The notes beneath the pieces were generated by a model. That model worked only from the letters and a program-made list of their open reading frames with translations. It did no database searches and was not told the origin of the DNA. A stretch of DNA of 64,000 nt from Chryseobacterium sp. LJ668. GTDB taxonomy: Bacteria > Bacteroidota > Bacteroidia > Flavobacteriales > Weeksellaceae. Every line of letters begins with the position of its first letter. Within the stretch, counting starts at the first letter, position 1. The stretch covers positions 1,612,001 through 1,676,000 of the forward strand of contig NZ_CP080443.1 in assembly GCF_019613955.1 (NCBI RefSeq). The letters run 5' to 3'. Below, in pieces: positions 24,700 to 33,724 of this stretch. Position numbers and translations under genes: made by a program.

Positions 24700-26967
24700 T
24701 TAGTTTTCCTGTAATTTAATCAGATTCAGTGCAGAACCTGCCTTAAACCAATCAATTTGCTGAGCGTTATATGTATGGTTTGCCATTACAATATCTTTCG
24801 TTCCGTCTATATGACTGAATTCTAAGGTCAACTGTTTTCCCGGAGCAAACTGATCCAAATCTAAGAAATTGACAACATCGTCTTCCTGAATTTTATCATA
24901 GTCTGCTTCATCAGCGAAAGTTAATCCTAACATCCCTTGTTTTTTCAGGTTAGTCTCATGAATTCTTGCAAACGACTTTACTAAAACAGCTTTTACACCA
25001 AGATGTCTCGGTTCCATAGCAGCATGTTCTCTGGATGAGCCTTCACCGTAATTCTGATCCCCTACAACAATTGAAGGAATTCCTGCAGCCTTGTAAGCTC
25101 TTTGTACAGCAGGAACTTCGCCGTAAGTGCCATTCAGCTGGTTTTTTACCGTGTTGGTTTCCATGTTATAGGCATTTACAGCGCCGATCAACATGTTATT
25201 TGAGATGTTATCTAAATGTCCTCTGTATTTCAACCATGGTCCTGCCATAGAAATGTGATCCGTAGTACATTTCCCGAAAGCTTTAATTAAAACTCTCGCC
25301 CCTGTAATGTTTTTACCATCCCAAGCCGGGAATTCTTCTAATAACTGAAGTCTGTCTGAAGTAGGGCTGACTTTTACGATAACTGATGACCCATCAGCAG
25401 AAGGCGCCTGATAACCTGCATCTTCCACCGCAAATCCTTTAGCCGGTAATTCTGAACCGCTAGGCTCGTTTAATTTTATTTGTTCTCCGTTTTCAGCGGT
25501 TAACGTATCTGTAATAGGGTTAAAATCTAATCTTCCTGAGATTGCGATGGCAGCCACCATTTCCGGTGAAGCTACGAAAGCGTGAGTGTTTGGGTTTCCG
25601 TCTGCTCTTTTTGCAAAGTTTCTGTTGAAAGAGTGAATGATAGAATTCTTTTCTCCCTTTTCAGCACCTTCTCTGTCCCATTGTCCAATACATGGTCCAC
25701 AAGCGTTGGTGAAAATTCTTGCATTTTCAAATTTTCTGAAAGAATTTAAGAAACCGTCTCTTTCGGCGGTAAACTTCACCTGCTCAGAACCTGGATTAAT
25801 TCCTAAAATAGCTCTCGGTTTTACACCTTTTGCTACTGCATCTTCAACAATAGAAGCTGCTCTTGAAAGATCTTCATAGGAAGAATTGGTACAAGATCCG
25901 ATCAAGGCCCATTCAACTTCGATCGGCCATCCGTTTGCTATAGCTTTTTCCTTAAATTCAGAAACTGGGGTTGCTAAATCTGGGGTAAAAGGTCCGTTCA
26001 AATGCGGAGCTAATTCTGAAAGATTAATTTCAATAACCTGGTCAAAATATTGCTCAGGATTTGCATATACCTCAGCATCACCTGTTAAATGTTCAGCGAT
26101 TGTATCGGCTACATCTACAACATCCTGTCTTCCGGTAGAAGCAAGATATCTTCTCATAGAATCATCATATCCGAAAGTAGAAGTGGTGGCACCAACTTCA
26201 GCACCCATATTGCAGATGGTACCTTTTCCTGTTGCCGAGAGAGATTGTGCTCCTTCACCGAAATATTCTACAATGCATCCTGTTCCTCCTTTTACGGTAA
26301 GAATTCCGGCAACTTTCAGGATAACATCTTTTGCAGAAGTCCAGCCAGACATTTTACCGGTTAATTTTACACCGATTAATTTTGGCATTTTTAATTCCCA
26401 AGCCATTCCGGCCATTACGTCTACCGCATCTGCACCACCAACACCGATCGCAACCATTCCTAATCCTCCTGCATTGACTGTGTGAGAATCAGTTCCGATC
26501 ATCATTCCACCAGGAAATGCGTAATTTTCTAAAACAACCTGGTGAATAATACCAGCTCCAGGTTTCCAGAAACCAATCCCGTATTTATCACATACAGAAC
26601 CTAAAAAGTTAAAAACCTCTGAATTTTTATTGATACCTTCCTGTAAATCTGCTTTTGCACCCACTCTCGCCTGTATCAGGTGATCAGCGTGAACGGTTGA
26701 TGGCACAGCTACTTTAGCTTTTCCTGCCTGCATAAATTGTAAAAGTGCCATCTGTGCAGTTGCATCCTGCATAGCTACTCTGTCCGGAGCAAAATCTACG
26801 TAAGAATTTCCTCTTTCGTATTCTTGTGTTGAGTTTCCTTCCCACAAGTGTGTGTAAAGAATTTTTTCTGAAAGTGTTAACGGTTTTCCTGTGATTTGTC
26901 TTGCTGCTGCAATACGTTCAGGATAACGCTCGTACACTTTTTTGATCATGTCAATGTCGAAAGTCAT
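24700..26967 (-). CDS. acnA: aconitate hydratase, AcnA/mitochondrial type
   Basis: A 755-residue [4Fe-4S] aconitase that interconverts citrate and isocitrate in the TCA cycle. Cluster ligands are visible in GSCTNSS and CGPCIGQW; the swivel domain has [22 protein letters not shown] residues (here [15 protein letters not shown]) and [14 protein letters not shown]. The sequence is closer to mitochondrial aconitase in length (about 755-780) than to the 890-residue bacterial AcnA. A second, distantly related aconitase (AcnB) lies just upstream. The gap between them has a terminator, so it has its own transcription start. Confidence 0.95.
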   Translation of the reverse strand: MTFDIDMIKKVYERYPERIAAARQITGKPLTLSEKILYTHLWEGNSTQEYERGNSYVDFAPDRVAMQDATAQMALLQFMQAGKAKVAVPSTVHADHLIQARVGAKADLQEGINKNSEVFNFLGSVCDKYGIGFWKPGAGIIHQVVLENYAFPGGMMIGTDSHTVNAGGLGMVAIGVGGADAVDVMAGMAWELKMPKLIGVKLTGKMSGWTSAKDVILKVAGILTVKGGTGCIVEYFGEGAQSLSATGKGTICNMGAEVGATTSTFGYDDSMRRYLASTGRQDVVDVADTIAEHLTGDAEVYANPEQYFDQVIEINLSELAPHLNGPFTPDLATPVSEFKEKAIANGWPIEVEWALIGSCTNSSYEDLSRAASIVEDAVAKGVKPRAILGINPGSEQVKFTAERDGFLNSFRKFENARIFTNACGPCIGQWDREGAEKGEKNSIIHSFNRNFAKRADGNPNTHAFVASPEMVAAIAISGRLDFNPITDTLTAENGEQIKLNEPSGSELPAKGFAVEDAGYQAPSADGSSVIVKVSPTSDRLQLLEEFPAWDGKNITGARVLIKAFGKCTTDHISMAGPWLKYRGHLDNISNNMLIGAVNAYNMETNTVKNQLNGTYGEVPAVQRAYKAAGIPSIVVGDQNYGEGSSREHAAMEPRHLGVKAVLVKSFARIHETNLKKQGMLGLTFADEADYDKIQEDDVVNFLDLDQFAPGKQLTLEFSHIDGTKDIVMANHTYNAQQIDWFKAGSALNLIKLQEN

Positions 26968-27195
26968 ATCTTAATTTATTTTCTTATGTTAAATAAACTT
27001 TTATGTTTTAATTTACCTTTAAAACAAGCAATATTTTAATGAATCAAAATTTGTTCCTTCTATTTATAAAAGGAATAATAATGACAAATCATCAGGATAT
27101 TTTATTTCTATCAAGTTAAGAAAAAATAAAATTACGGTTATTGATTTAGTTCAAAATAAATTAATTGAGTCTTAAATAGAAATGTTCTAAACAAA
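26968..27195 (-). other. non-coding region upstream of acnA
   Basis: This 228-nt AT-rich stretch, with the acnB terminator next to it, must carry the acnA promoter. I found no strict TAnnTTTG on the minus strand. A small inverted repeat (TTCCTT...AAGGAA, about 27053-27074) is present. No gene is seen. Confidence 0.4.
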
Positions 27196-27239
27196 AAAAT
27201 GAAAGATTCGAACCAAACTGGGTTTAAATCTTTCATTTT
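27196..27239 (-). terminator. terminator after acnB
   Basis: AAAATGAAAGATT and AATCTTTCATTTT form a 13-bp perfect stem with an inner AACC/GGTT pairing; on the minus strand it ends in TTTTTTTGTTT. It lies 44 nt after the acnB stop. Confidence 0.8.
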
Positions 27240-27282
27240 ATAAAATTTTAATCAGTGTTCTGACTGATTTTATTGAAATCAA

Positions 27283-30063
27283 TTAGTGGCCAACAGTTAC
27301 CAATTCTTTGATAGATGGAACAAAAGTTGTCAAATCAATACCTTCAACCGCAGATTTGTACTCATCAATATTTGGAATTCTTCCGAAAATTGCTGAAAGA
27401 ACAACAACTGGTGTAGAAGCTAACAAAGATTCTCCTTTCTTACGATCAGAATCTTCAACCACTCTTCCTTGGAAAAGTCTTGTGGAAGTTGCCAAAACAG
27501 TATCACCTTTCTCTGCTTTTTCCTGGTTACCCATGCAAAGATTACAACCAGGACGCTCAAGATACATCATGTTTTTGTACTCTACACGTGCTGCACCTTT
27601 TGGAGCATTATCGTCAAATTCAAAACCTGAATATTTCTCCAAAAGCTCCCAATCACCTTCAGCTTTCAGTTCATCAATGATATTATAAGTTGGAGCGGCA
27701 ACTACAAGCGGAGCCAGGAACTCAACTTTACCATTTTGTCTCTCTATATTTCTCAACATTTGAGAAACGATTTTCAGGTCGCCTTTATGCACCATACAAG
27801 ATCCTACAAAACCAAGATCTACTTTTTTGTCACCTCCATAATATGTCAAATCTCTAATGGTATCGTGCGTATATCTTTTAGAAACATCTTCGTTATTTAC
27901 ATCCGGGTCAGCAATCATCGGTTCTACGATAATGTCAAGATCGACAACGACTTCTGCATGATAACTTGCATTTGAATCCGGAGTTAACGCCGGTTTCTCA
28001 CCAGATTTAATTTCTGTAATTCTCTTGTTTGCTTTATTGATTAATCCCTGTAGAACCTGAAGGTGATTATCCATTCCTTTGTCGATCATAATCTGGATTC
28101 TGCTTTTTGCAATTTCCAATGATTCGATCAAAGTATCGTCTTCAGAAATACAGATTGAAGCTTTGGCTTTCATTTCTGCAGTCCAGTCTGTGAATGTAAA
28201 GGACTGATCAGCTGGAAGTGTTCCGATGTGAACCTCAATAATTCTACCTTGGAAAACATTTTCTCCGCCAAACTGCTGTAACATTTGTAATTGAGTAGCA
28301 TGAACAACATCACGGAAATCCATATGATGTTTCATATCACCTTTGAAAGTTACTTTCACAGATTCCGGGATTGGCATTGATGCTTCACCAGTCGCTAAAG
28401 CCAAAGCTACAGTTCCAGAGTCAGCTCCGAAAGCAACACCTTTAGACATTCTTGTGTGAGAATCGCCACCAATGATAATTGCCCACTCGTCAATCGTGAT
28501 ATCATTTAAAACTTTATGAATAACGTCTGTCATTGCATGATATTCACCTTTCGGGTCACGAGCGGTAATCAAACCGAAATCATTCATAAATTTCATCAAT
28601 CTAGGAATATTTGCCTGAGCTTTTTTATCCCAAACTGATGCAGTATGACAACCAGACTGGTAAGCGCCATCAACAATTGGAGAAATAACTGTTGCAGCCA
28701 TTGATTCCAATTCTTGTGCAGTCATCAAACCGGTTGTATCCTGAGATCCAACGATATTTACTTCTACACGAACGTCTGAACCTGCGTGTAAAACTTTTCC
28801 TGGAGCTAAACCAACAGCATTTTTATTAAATATTTTTTCAACCGCAGTTAGCCCAACGCCTTCTTTAGTAATTTCTTTTGATGGGGCATAAACTGTAGGG
28901 ATTTCAATCCCTAAAATATTGGATGCCCAAGTCTGCAATTTTTTACCAAAAACGATGGCGTAAGATCCGCCCGCTTTGATGAATTCCATTTTTTGCGGCG
29001 TGAAAGATTTAGAAATATCTTTCAATTCCTGATCACCATTATATAGTTTTTTGGTCTTCGTATTAATTGTGAGAACGGTTCCCGTTGCTACAGAATAAAC
29101 TTCCTCAAGGATGGGTTCATTATTTTCGTTACGAATAACATTTCCTTGTGCATCAAGCTTTTTAACCCAGTTTTGGAGATCAATACCAATTCCTCCTGTC
29201 ACGTCAACAGTAGTTAAGAAAATCGGAGAAATGCCATTCGTTCCGGCCACAATAGGTGCAATATTGACGAATGGAATATAAGGACTTGCCTGCTTACCTG
29301 TCCAAAGTGCTACGTTATTTACGCCTGACATTCTGGATGAACCTACACCCATCGTTCCTTTTTCAGCGATCAGCATAACGCTCTTGTCAGGATGTTGTGC
29401 CTGTAAAGCCTGAATTTCTTTCTGAGCTTCAGGAGTCATCATACACAAACCATGAAGTTCGCGGTCTGATCTTGAGTGAGCCTGATTTCCCGGAGACAAT
29501 AAATCGGTAGAGATATCACCTTCTCCGGCGATATAAGTTACCACTTTGATTTCTTCAGGAGCTTCAGGAAGTTTCGTGAAAAATTCAGCTTGGGCATAGC
29601 TTTCAACTATTTCTTTTGCAATTTCGTTTCCGCTGTGGAACGCTGCTTTTAGACGATCTGTATCTGCTTCGTAAAGGAAAACCTGAGTCTTCAAAATATT
29701 TGCAGCCTCTTTTGCAGTATGAGTATCATTACCTAACGCTAAATCTAACAACACTTCGATTGAAGGGCCGCCTTTCATGTGAGATAACAACTCAAATGCA
29801 AATGCAGGCGTTATTTCTTCTAATACCGATTCACCTAAAATGATTTCTTTTAAAAATTGAGCTTTTACACTTGCAGCAGGTGTCGTTCCCGGTAAAGTAT
29901 TGTAAATAAAGAATTTCAGAGAATCTGTTCTGTATTCGTTAGTGGTATCTTTAATTTGTAAAATGATTGCGCTCAAAAGCTCTGCGCCATCAATTGGTTT
30001 TGGGTGAAGACCCTGAATTTTTCTTTCTTCAATCTCTTGGATGTAATCCTGATAAATATTCAT
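27283..30063 (-). CDS. acnB: bifunctional aconitate hydratase 2 / 2-methylisocitrate dehydratase
   Basis: A 926-residue AcnB-type aconitase. It has the N-terminal HEAT-like domain (about residues 1-160), then the swivel domain (GVGSSRMSGVNN, the AcnB counterpart of the SSRE loop), then the catalytic domains with cluster ligands in GFVGSCM and GCNLCMGNQ near the C-terminus. It is slightly longer than the 865-residue E. coli enzyme because of an insertion around residues 300-360, which is common in Bacteroidota. AcnB is the main TCA aconitase in many bacteria and also accepts 2-methylisocitrate. Its 5' leader holds a decayed fragment of another aconitase. Confidence 0.95.
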   Translation of the reverse strand: MNIYQDYIQEIEERKIQGLHPKPIDGAELLSAIILQIKDTTNEYRTDSLKFFIYNTLPGTTPAASVKAQFLKEIILGESVLEEITPAFAFELLSHMKGGPSIEVLLDLALGNDTHTAKEAANILKTQVFLYEADTDRLKAAFHSGNEIAKEIVESYAQAEFFTKLPEAPEEIKVVTYIAGEGDISTDLLSPGNQAHSRSDRELHGLCMMTPEAQKEIQALQAQHPDKSVMLIAEKGTMGVGSSRMSGVNNVALWTGKQASPYIPFVNIAPIVAGTNGISPIFLTTVDVTGGIGIDLQNWVKKLDAQGNVIRNENNEPILEEVYSVATGTVLTINTKTKKLYNGDQELKDISKSFTPQKMEFIKAGGSYAIVFGKKLQTWASNILGIEIPTVYAPSKEITKEGVGLTAVEKIFNKNAVGLAPGKVLHAGSDVRVEVNIVGSQDTTGLMTAQELESMAATVISPIVDGAYQSGCHTASVWDKKAQANIPRLMKFMNDFGLITARDPKGEYHAMTDVIHKVLNDITIDEWAIIIGGDSHTRMSKGVAFGADSGTVALALATGEASMPIPESVKVTFKGDMKHHMDFRDVVHATQLQMLQQFGGENVFQGRIIEVHIGTLPADQSFTFTDWTAEMKAKASICISEDDTLIESLEIAKSRIQIMIDKGMDNHLQVLQGLINKANKRITEIKSGEKPALTPDSNASYHAEVVVDLDIIVEPMIADPDVNNEDVSKRYTHDTIRDLTYYGGDKKVDLGFVGSCMVHKGDLKIVSQMLRNIERQNGKVEFLAPLVVAAPTYNIIDELKAEGDWELLEKYSGFEFDDNAPKGAARVEYKNMMYLERPGCNLCMGNQEKAEKGDTVLATSTRLFQGRVVEDSDRKKGESLLASTPVVVLSAIFGRIPNIDEYKSAVEGIDLTTFVPSIKELVTVGH

Positions 30064-30184
30064 AAATAGAAGTTCTTTTTATTTTAAGGTAGTTTATGGA
30101 ATAGTTTGTACAGAAGCAAACAATATAACCTACATCATTTTCTAAAAATGTGAGATAATGATCTGTCCCGATGGGTAAGTTAAA

Positions 30185-30278
30185 AGGACTTTCTCTGAAA
30201 ATGTAAGTGGTTACCTGCAATCTGTCTTGCCGCACAACTCTTTTCGGACCAAACGTTCGTGGTTTGATGTATTAAATC
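30185..30278 (-). pseudogene. decayed 5' fragment of an AcnA-type aconitase in the acnB leader
   Basis: On the minus strand this stretch lines up with codons about 6-40 of the acnA gene at 26967. The best part (30193-30233 against 26866-26907) is about 31 of 42 identical, with one gap. One frame reads AARQIAG where acnA has AARQITG; a second frame upstream reads HER where acnA has YER, so a frameshift separates them. No open frame covers it, and the rest of the gene is absent. I take it for a relic of an aconitase gene once located here. The alignment was done by eye. Confidence 0.6.
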
Positions 30279-30330
30279 AAATCTAGTTGCTAAAAAACGT
30301 TTAAATTATCAAACATTTAAAAAATGTTCC

Positions 30331-30338
30331 CAAAAGTA
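30331..30338 (-). promoter_or_regulatory. possible -7 element TACTTTTG for acnB
   Basis: It reads TACTTTTG on the minus strand, without a clear -33 element. A transcript from here would carry a leader of about 260 nt containing the aconitase relic before acnB. Confidence 0.4.
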
Positions 30339-30405
30339 CGGAATTTTAATTTTTTTTTTGGTTTAATTTATTTAGAATTTATATAAATATGTATTTTATA
30401 TTTTC

Positions 30406-30413
30406 TATTTTTG
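30406..30413 (+). promoter_or_regulatory. -7 element TATTTTTG upstream of the WG-repeat protein
   Basis: It matches TAnnTTTG and lies 25 nt before the likely start at 30439. No clear -33 TTG was found in the AT-rich upstream sequence. Confidence 0.45.
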
Positions 30414-30438
30414 GCACATATTTCGAACGTAAATGATC

Positions 30439-31200
30439 ATGAAAAAAGTCTTTAATGTTGTTTTTATTCTCATATCGATAAGTTTTTTTGGACAGTCTAA
30501 AACTTTAAACAATAATAAGTTAGCAAGTAAAAAAAAATCACCTACGAAATCTGTTAAAGTAATTCCGCAGAATAATTCAATTGTCCTTAATGAAAATGTT
30601 CCTTTATTAATTCCTCAAAAAATAAATGAAAATTATGGATATATTAATCAGAATGGAAAATTTATCATTGCACCGGAGTATCATATTGCCATGTTTTTTG
30701 CTGAAGATTGCAACCTTTTAAACTCACCTAATGCGAAAGCAAAAAAGTTTGGAACAGGACAATTTGCTACAGTAGAAAAAAATAACATTTCGTATAGAAT
30801 CAATAAGACAGGCAAAAAAGTGTATCAATATAAAGCTGCCGACTTGGGAAGATGTAATATAGAATTTAAAAAACAGCTTTTCCACGCTTATATTTTGAAT
30901 GGTTCTTACGGTATTATTGAAGATTCAAAATTCAGTGATGCTAAAAACCCATCTCATTTTAGAATTTATCCAAAATATGAATATTTACACATTTTGGAAG
31001 GTGATGATTTGTCAAATCCTATGATTGTGGCTTCAAATAAAGATAAATTTGGGGTTATTGATGTCAACAACAATATTATTATTCCATTTGAATATGCAGA
31101 TATCAAACGAAACTACAGCTGGAAATTGGGGAAAATGTTTGAAGTAACCAAAGACGATAAAAACTATTATTATATTGATACCAATAATAAGTCGTACTAA
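30439..31200 (+). CDS. secreted WG-repeat-like protein
   Basis: A 253-residue protein with a signal peptide (MKKVFNVVFILISISFFGQS). An ATG two codons upstream (30433) is an alternative start, but the one chosen gives the usual MKK signal. The mature part has a Ser/Lys/Asn-rich linker and then repeats of the WG/KWG kind: YGYINQNGKFIIAPEY (about residues 65-80) and FGVIDVNNNIIIPFEYADI (about residues 198-216). WG repeats form beta folds in exported proteins of unknown function. It is monocistronic; the TPP riboswitch promoter begins right after its stop. Confidence 0.75.
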   Translation: MKKVFNVVFILISISFFGQSKTLNNNKLASKKKSPTKSVKVIPQNNSIVLNENVPLLIPQKINENYGYINQNGKFIIAPEYHIAMFFAEDCNLLNSPNAKAKKFGTGQFATVEKNNISYRINKTGKKVYQYKAADLGRCNIEFKKQLFHAYILNGSYGIIEDSKFSDAKNPSHFRIYPKYEYLHILEGDDLSNPMIVASNKDKFGVIDVNNNIIIPFEYADIKRNYSWKLGKMFEVTKDDKNYYYIDTNNKSY

Positions 31201-31201
31201 A

Positions 31202-31232
31202 TTTGGAAGGTGATTAAATTTTTGTAATTTCG
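31202..31232 (+). promoter_or_regulatory. promoter of the TPP-riboswitch transcript
   Basis: TTTG at 31202-31205 and TAATTTCG at 31225-31232 are 19 nt apart, one base off the Bacteroidota consensus. The expected start site falls at the 5' edge of the aptamer. Confidence 0.6.
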
Positions 31233-31237
31233 CGCTG

Positions 31238-31318
31238 AAATTAAAGGGGTGCTCCAGTGGGGGCTGAGATTATACCCGATGAACCTGGAACGGGTAATGC
31301 TGTTTAGGGAAGTTAAAG
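31238..31318 (+). ncRNA. TPP riboswitch (THI element)
   Basis: The conserved core of the THI box is present: GGGGTGCTCC at 31246, GGGCTGAGATTATACCC at 31261 (the pyrimidine-sensing CUGAGA), GATGAACCTG at 31279 and the 3' GGGTAATGC...TAGGGAA. The arms pair in the usual order. It binds thiamin pyrophosphate and should shut down the downstream TonB-dependent receptor when thiamin is plentiful. No U-tract terminator follows, so control is probably at translation or by another folding (see the hairpin and anti-aptamer pairing downstream). Confidence 0.95.
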
Positions 31319-31388
31319 AATGAGCAATCAGTAATTAGAATAGGTAATTCTTAAATTATTACACATCATCAATTACTCATTATTCATT
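31319..31388 (+). repeat. long imperfect hairpin downstream of the TPP aptamer
   Basis: AATGAGCAATCAGTAATT (31319-31336) pairs with 31371-31388 at 15 of 18 positions, leaving a 34-nt loop. It sits between the aptamer and the start codon. It may be part of the expression platform or an inserted palindromic repeat; it has no T-tract. Confidence 0.55.
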
Positions 31389-31431
31389 ATAATCGCCCCT
31401 TTTATTCCATTAAATTTTAAAATTTATAAGA

Positions 31432-33534
31432 ATGAAAGGATTATTTTTTTTAGGACTTACTGTAAGTTCTTTAAGTTTTGCGCAAACGCAGAATGCAGAT
31501 TCTCTGAAAATCAGAGAAATCGAAGCTGTCAACTTTACCAGGCGGCTTCCCGTAGCCAAAGAAATCATCAATGTACAGAAAGATCTTGACAGCCGAAATC
31601 TCGGACAGGATTTACCGATTCTCTTAAAAAATCAAACTTCAATTATCTCAACTTCCGATGCTGGAAACGGTGTAGGTTACACAGGTTTCAGAATCCGTGG
31701 AGTTGCCGGAAGAGGAATTAATGTCATGATGAATGGTGTTCCGTTCAATGATTCTGAAAGCCAGGGAACTTTTTTTGTCAATGTTCCGGATTTAACCAGC
31801 TCAGCATCACAGATTGTGATTCAAAGAGGGGTTGGAACTTCCAATACCGGGGTTTCTGCTTTTGGAGCAAGCATCAATGTAATTTCAAAGGAACCGGAAG
31901 AAAAGTTTTACCTAAAAACTGATGACAGTTACGGATCATTCAATACCTACAAATATTCGGCTGAGGTAGGTTCCGGGAAATTCTGGAAAAACCGCCTTTC
32001 TGTGATGGGAAGATATACTCATATTCATTCTGACGGATATATAGACCGTGCTTTTTCCGATTTAAATTCATACAATTTTACAGCTCTGTTTGAAGAAGGA
32101 AAAACCAAACTTCGTCTAATGGCTTTTGGCGGAAAAGAAAAAACCTACCAGGCATGGAATGGAGTCGACAGAAAAACATGGGAAACAAATCCTACATACA
32201 ATATTTCAGGAGCGATTTATGATGCAAACTGGGAAAATGTTGTTGGATTTTATGATAACGAAACCGATAATTACAGACAAAACCATTATCAATTACTTTG
32301 GGAACAAGGGCTGAATGAAAGATGGAGTTTAGAAACCACTTTGCACTACACAAAAGGAAGAGGATATTACGAAAACTACAAGCAGGGAGATCCTTACGCA
32401 AGATACAATTTGCCTGATTTTAATGGTGAAGAGTATTCAGATTTTATCAGAAAAAAATGGCTGAATAATGATTTCTTCGGAATTGTTTCTACACTATACG
32501 GAAAATTTGAAAATGTAGATTTAAATTTTGGAGTGGTTGGAAATCAATATTATGGAAGACATTACGGTAATGTGACCGGAGTTTTTATTCCTCAGATTGA
32601 CACCCACGAATATTACAGAAACCGTTCTGTGAAAAACGAAATGGCAGGTTTTGCTAAAGCTCTAGTTAAAGTAAATGATTTCGAATTCTTTGGAGATTTA
32701 CAGTTGAGAAATATCGATTATGATACTAAAATATTAATGGAAGGAGATAGTGAAGGTGCAGATTTAGATAAAAACTGGCTATTTTTTAATCCAAAAGCTG
32801 GTGTGAACTACAAATTGGGCAACGGAAAAGTGTTCGTTTCTTATGCTCATGCCCAGCGCGAGCCGAATCGTGATGACTTGATTGCAAATCCGGATGTACA
32901 ATCGGAAAAACTGCATGATTTTGAGGCGGGAATAGAAAAGCAGTTTGGGAAAATTGCTTTCACGGCTAATCTTTATTATATGTATTATCTGAATCAGTTG
33001 GTTCTCAACGGGCAAATCAGCAATATTGGAGAATTTATCAGAACCAATTCCGGGAAGAGCTACAGAAGAGGAGTTGAGATTGGTGCTTTGGCAAAACTTT
33101 CAAAACAATGGGAAATCTCAGGAAATGTAAGCGTGAGTCAAAATAGAAATCTTGATTTCAGAATTGAAAACGAAACAGGAATTACCGAATTAGGAAATAC
33201 TGAAATTTCTTTTTCTCCAAACTTAGTTGCTAATCTGAGTCTTAAATTTAATCCAACCAAAAATTTCCAGTTGTCTTTGATGAATCAGTTTGTAGGGAAG
33301 CAGTATTTAGACAATACAGAAACTCAGGATTTGCAGCTTGATGATTATTTTCTGACTGACTTTAATGCACAATATGATTTTAAAATAGCAAAACACGATG
33401 TTGCGTTAAAACTTTTGGTCAACAATATTTTTAATCAGAAATATGTCAATAATGGTTACGTTTACGATGGACCCATCTATTTTTCTCAGGCAGGAACCAA
33501 CTTTATGTTTGGGATCAGCTGGAAAATCCAGTAA
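31432..33534 (+). CDS. TonB-dependent receptor, probable thiamin (or precursor) importer
   Basis: A 700-residue outer-membrane receptor. The signal peptide ends SLSFAQ; a TonB-dependent plug follows (FRIRGVAGRGINVMMNGV, QIVIQRGVGTSNTGVSAFGASINV) and then a 22-strand-type barrel ending in the C-terminal aromatic signature (FMFGISWKIQ). Sequence alone does not give the ligand, but the TPP riboswitch directly ahead strongly suggests uptake of thiamin, a phosphorylated form or a precursor across the outer membrane, as predicted for TPP-controlled receptors in Bacteroidota. No inner-membrane partner (PnuT-like) is adjacent. Confidence 0.92.
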   Translation: MKGLFFLGLTVSSLSFAQTQNADSLKIREIEAVNFTRRLPVAKEIINVQKDLDSRNLGQDLPILLKNQTSIISTSDAGNGVGYTGFRIRGVAGRGINVMMNGVPFNDSESQGTFFVNVPDLTSSASQIVIQRGVGTSNTGVSAFGASINVISKEPEEKFYLKTDDSYGSFNTYKYSAEVGSGKFWKNRLSVMGRYTHIHSDGYIDRAFSDLNSYNFTALFEEGKTKLRLMAFGGKEKTYQAWNGVDRKTWETNPTYNISGAIYDANWENVVGFYDNETDNYRQNHYQLLWEQGLNERWSLETTLHYTKGRGYYENYKQGDPYARYNLPDFNGEEYSDFIRKKWLNNDFFGIVSTLYGKFENVDLNFGVVGNQYYGRHYGNVTGVFIPQIDTHEYYRNRSVKNEMAGFAKALVKVNDFEFFGDLQLRNIDYDTKILMEGDSEGADLDKNWLFFNPKAGVNYKLGNGKVFVSYAHAQREPNRDDLIANPDVQSEKLHDFEAGIEKQFGKIAFTANLYYMYYLNQLVLNGQISNIGEFIRTNSGKSYRRGVEIGALAKLSKQWEISGNVSVSQNRNLDFRIENETGITELGNTEISFSPNLVANLSLKFNPTKNFQLSLMNQFVGKQYLDNTETQDLQLDDYFLTDFNAQYDFKIAKHDVALKLLVNNIFNQKYVNNGYVYDGPIYFSQAGTNFMFGISWKIQ

Positions 33535-33594
33535 TTAACATAAACACCAATTCATATCATTATATTTTAGTAAAGTTCAGATTAAATTTTGGGA

Positions 33595-33618
33595 GGCTGC
33601 TTCGGCAGTCTTTTTTTT
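33595..33618 (+). terminator. rho-independent terminator after the thiamin-type receptor
   Basis: GGCTGC-TTCG-GCAGTC is a 6-bp stem with a stable UUCG tetraloop and one G-U pair, followed by eight Ts. Confidence 0.9.
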
Positions 33619-33709
33619 GTTTAAATCGCTGTAATTGAGTTCCAAAAGTTTCTTTTTTAAAATTAAATTTAACAGAAAACAAATCTCTGAAAAAGTCATG
33701 AAAAAGTTA

Positions 33710-33717
33710 TAAATTTG
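33710..33717 (+). promoter_or_regulatory. -7 element TAAATTTG, 7 nt before the HU-domain gene
   Basis: TAAATTTG is followed by CCGTCAA and the ATG at 33725. If it is the promoter, the mRNA is leaderless or nearly so. Confidence 0.5.
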
Positions 33718-33724
33718 CCGTCAA

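Noticed and set aside
25886..26485. 199-codon open frame antisense to acnA
   Set aside because: It is wholly inside the conserved aconitase coding sequence on the other strand, has no promoter or homology, and is explained by codon composition.
27053..27074. TTCCTT/AAGGAA inverted repeat upstream of acnA as regulator site
   Set aside because: The 6-bp arms in AT-rich sequence are too short to be significant without further copies.
30029..30235. 68-codon minus-strand open frame overlapping the acnB start
   Set aside because: The frame has no family resemblance and crosses the aconitase relic in a frame different from that of the matching peptide. It is better explained as a relic plus leader.
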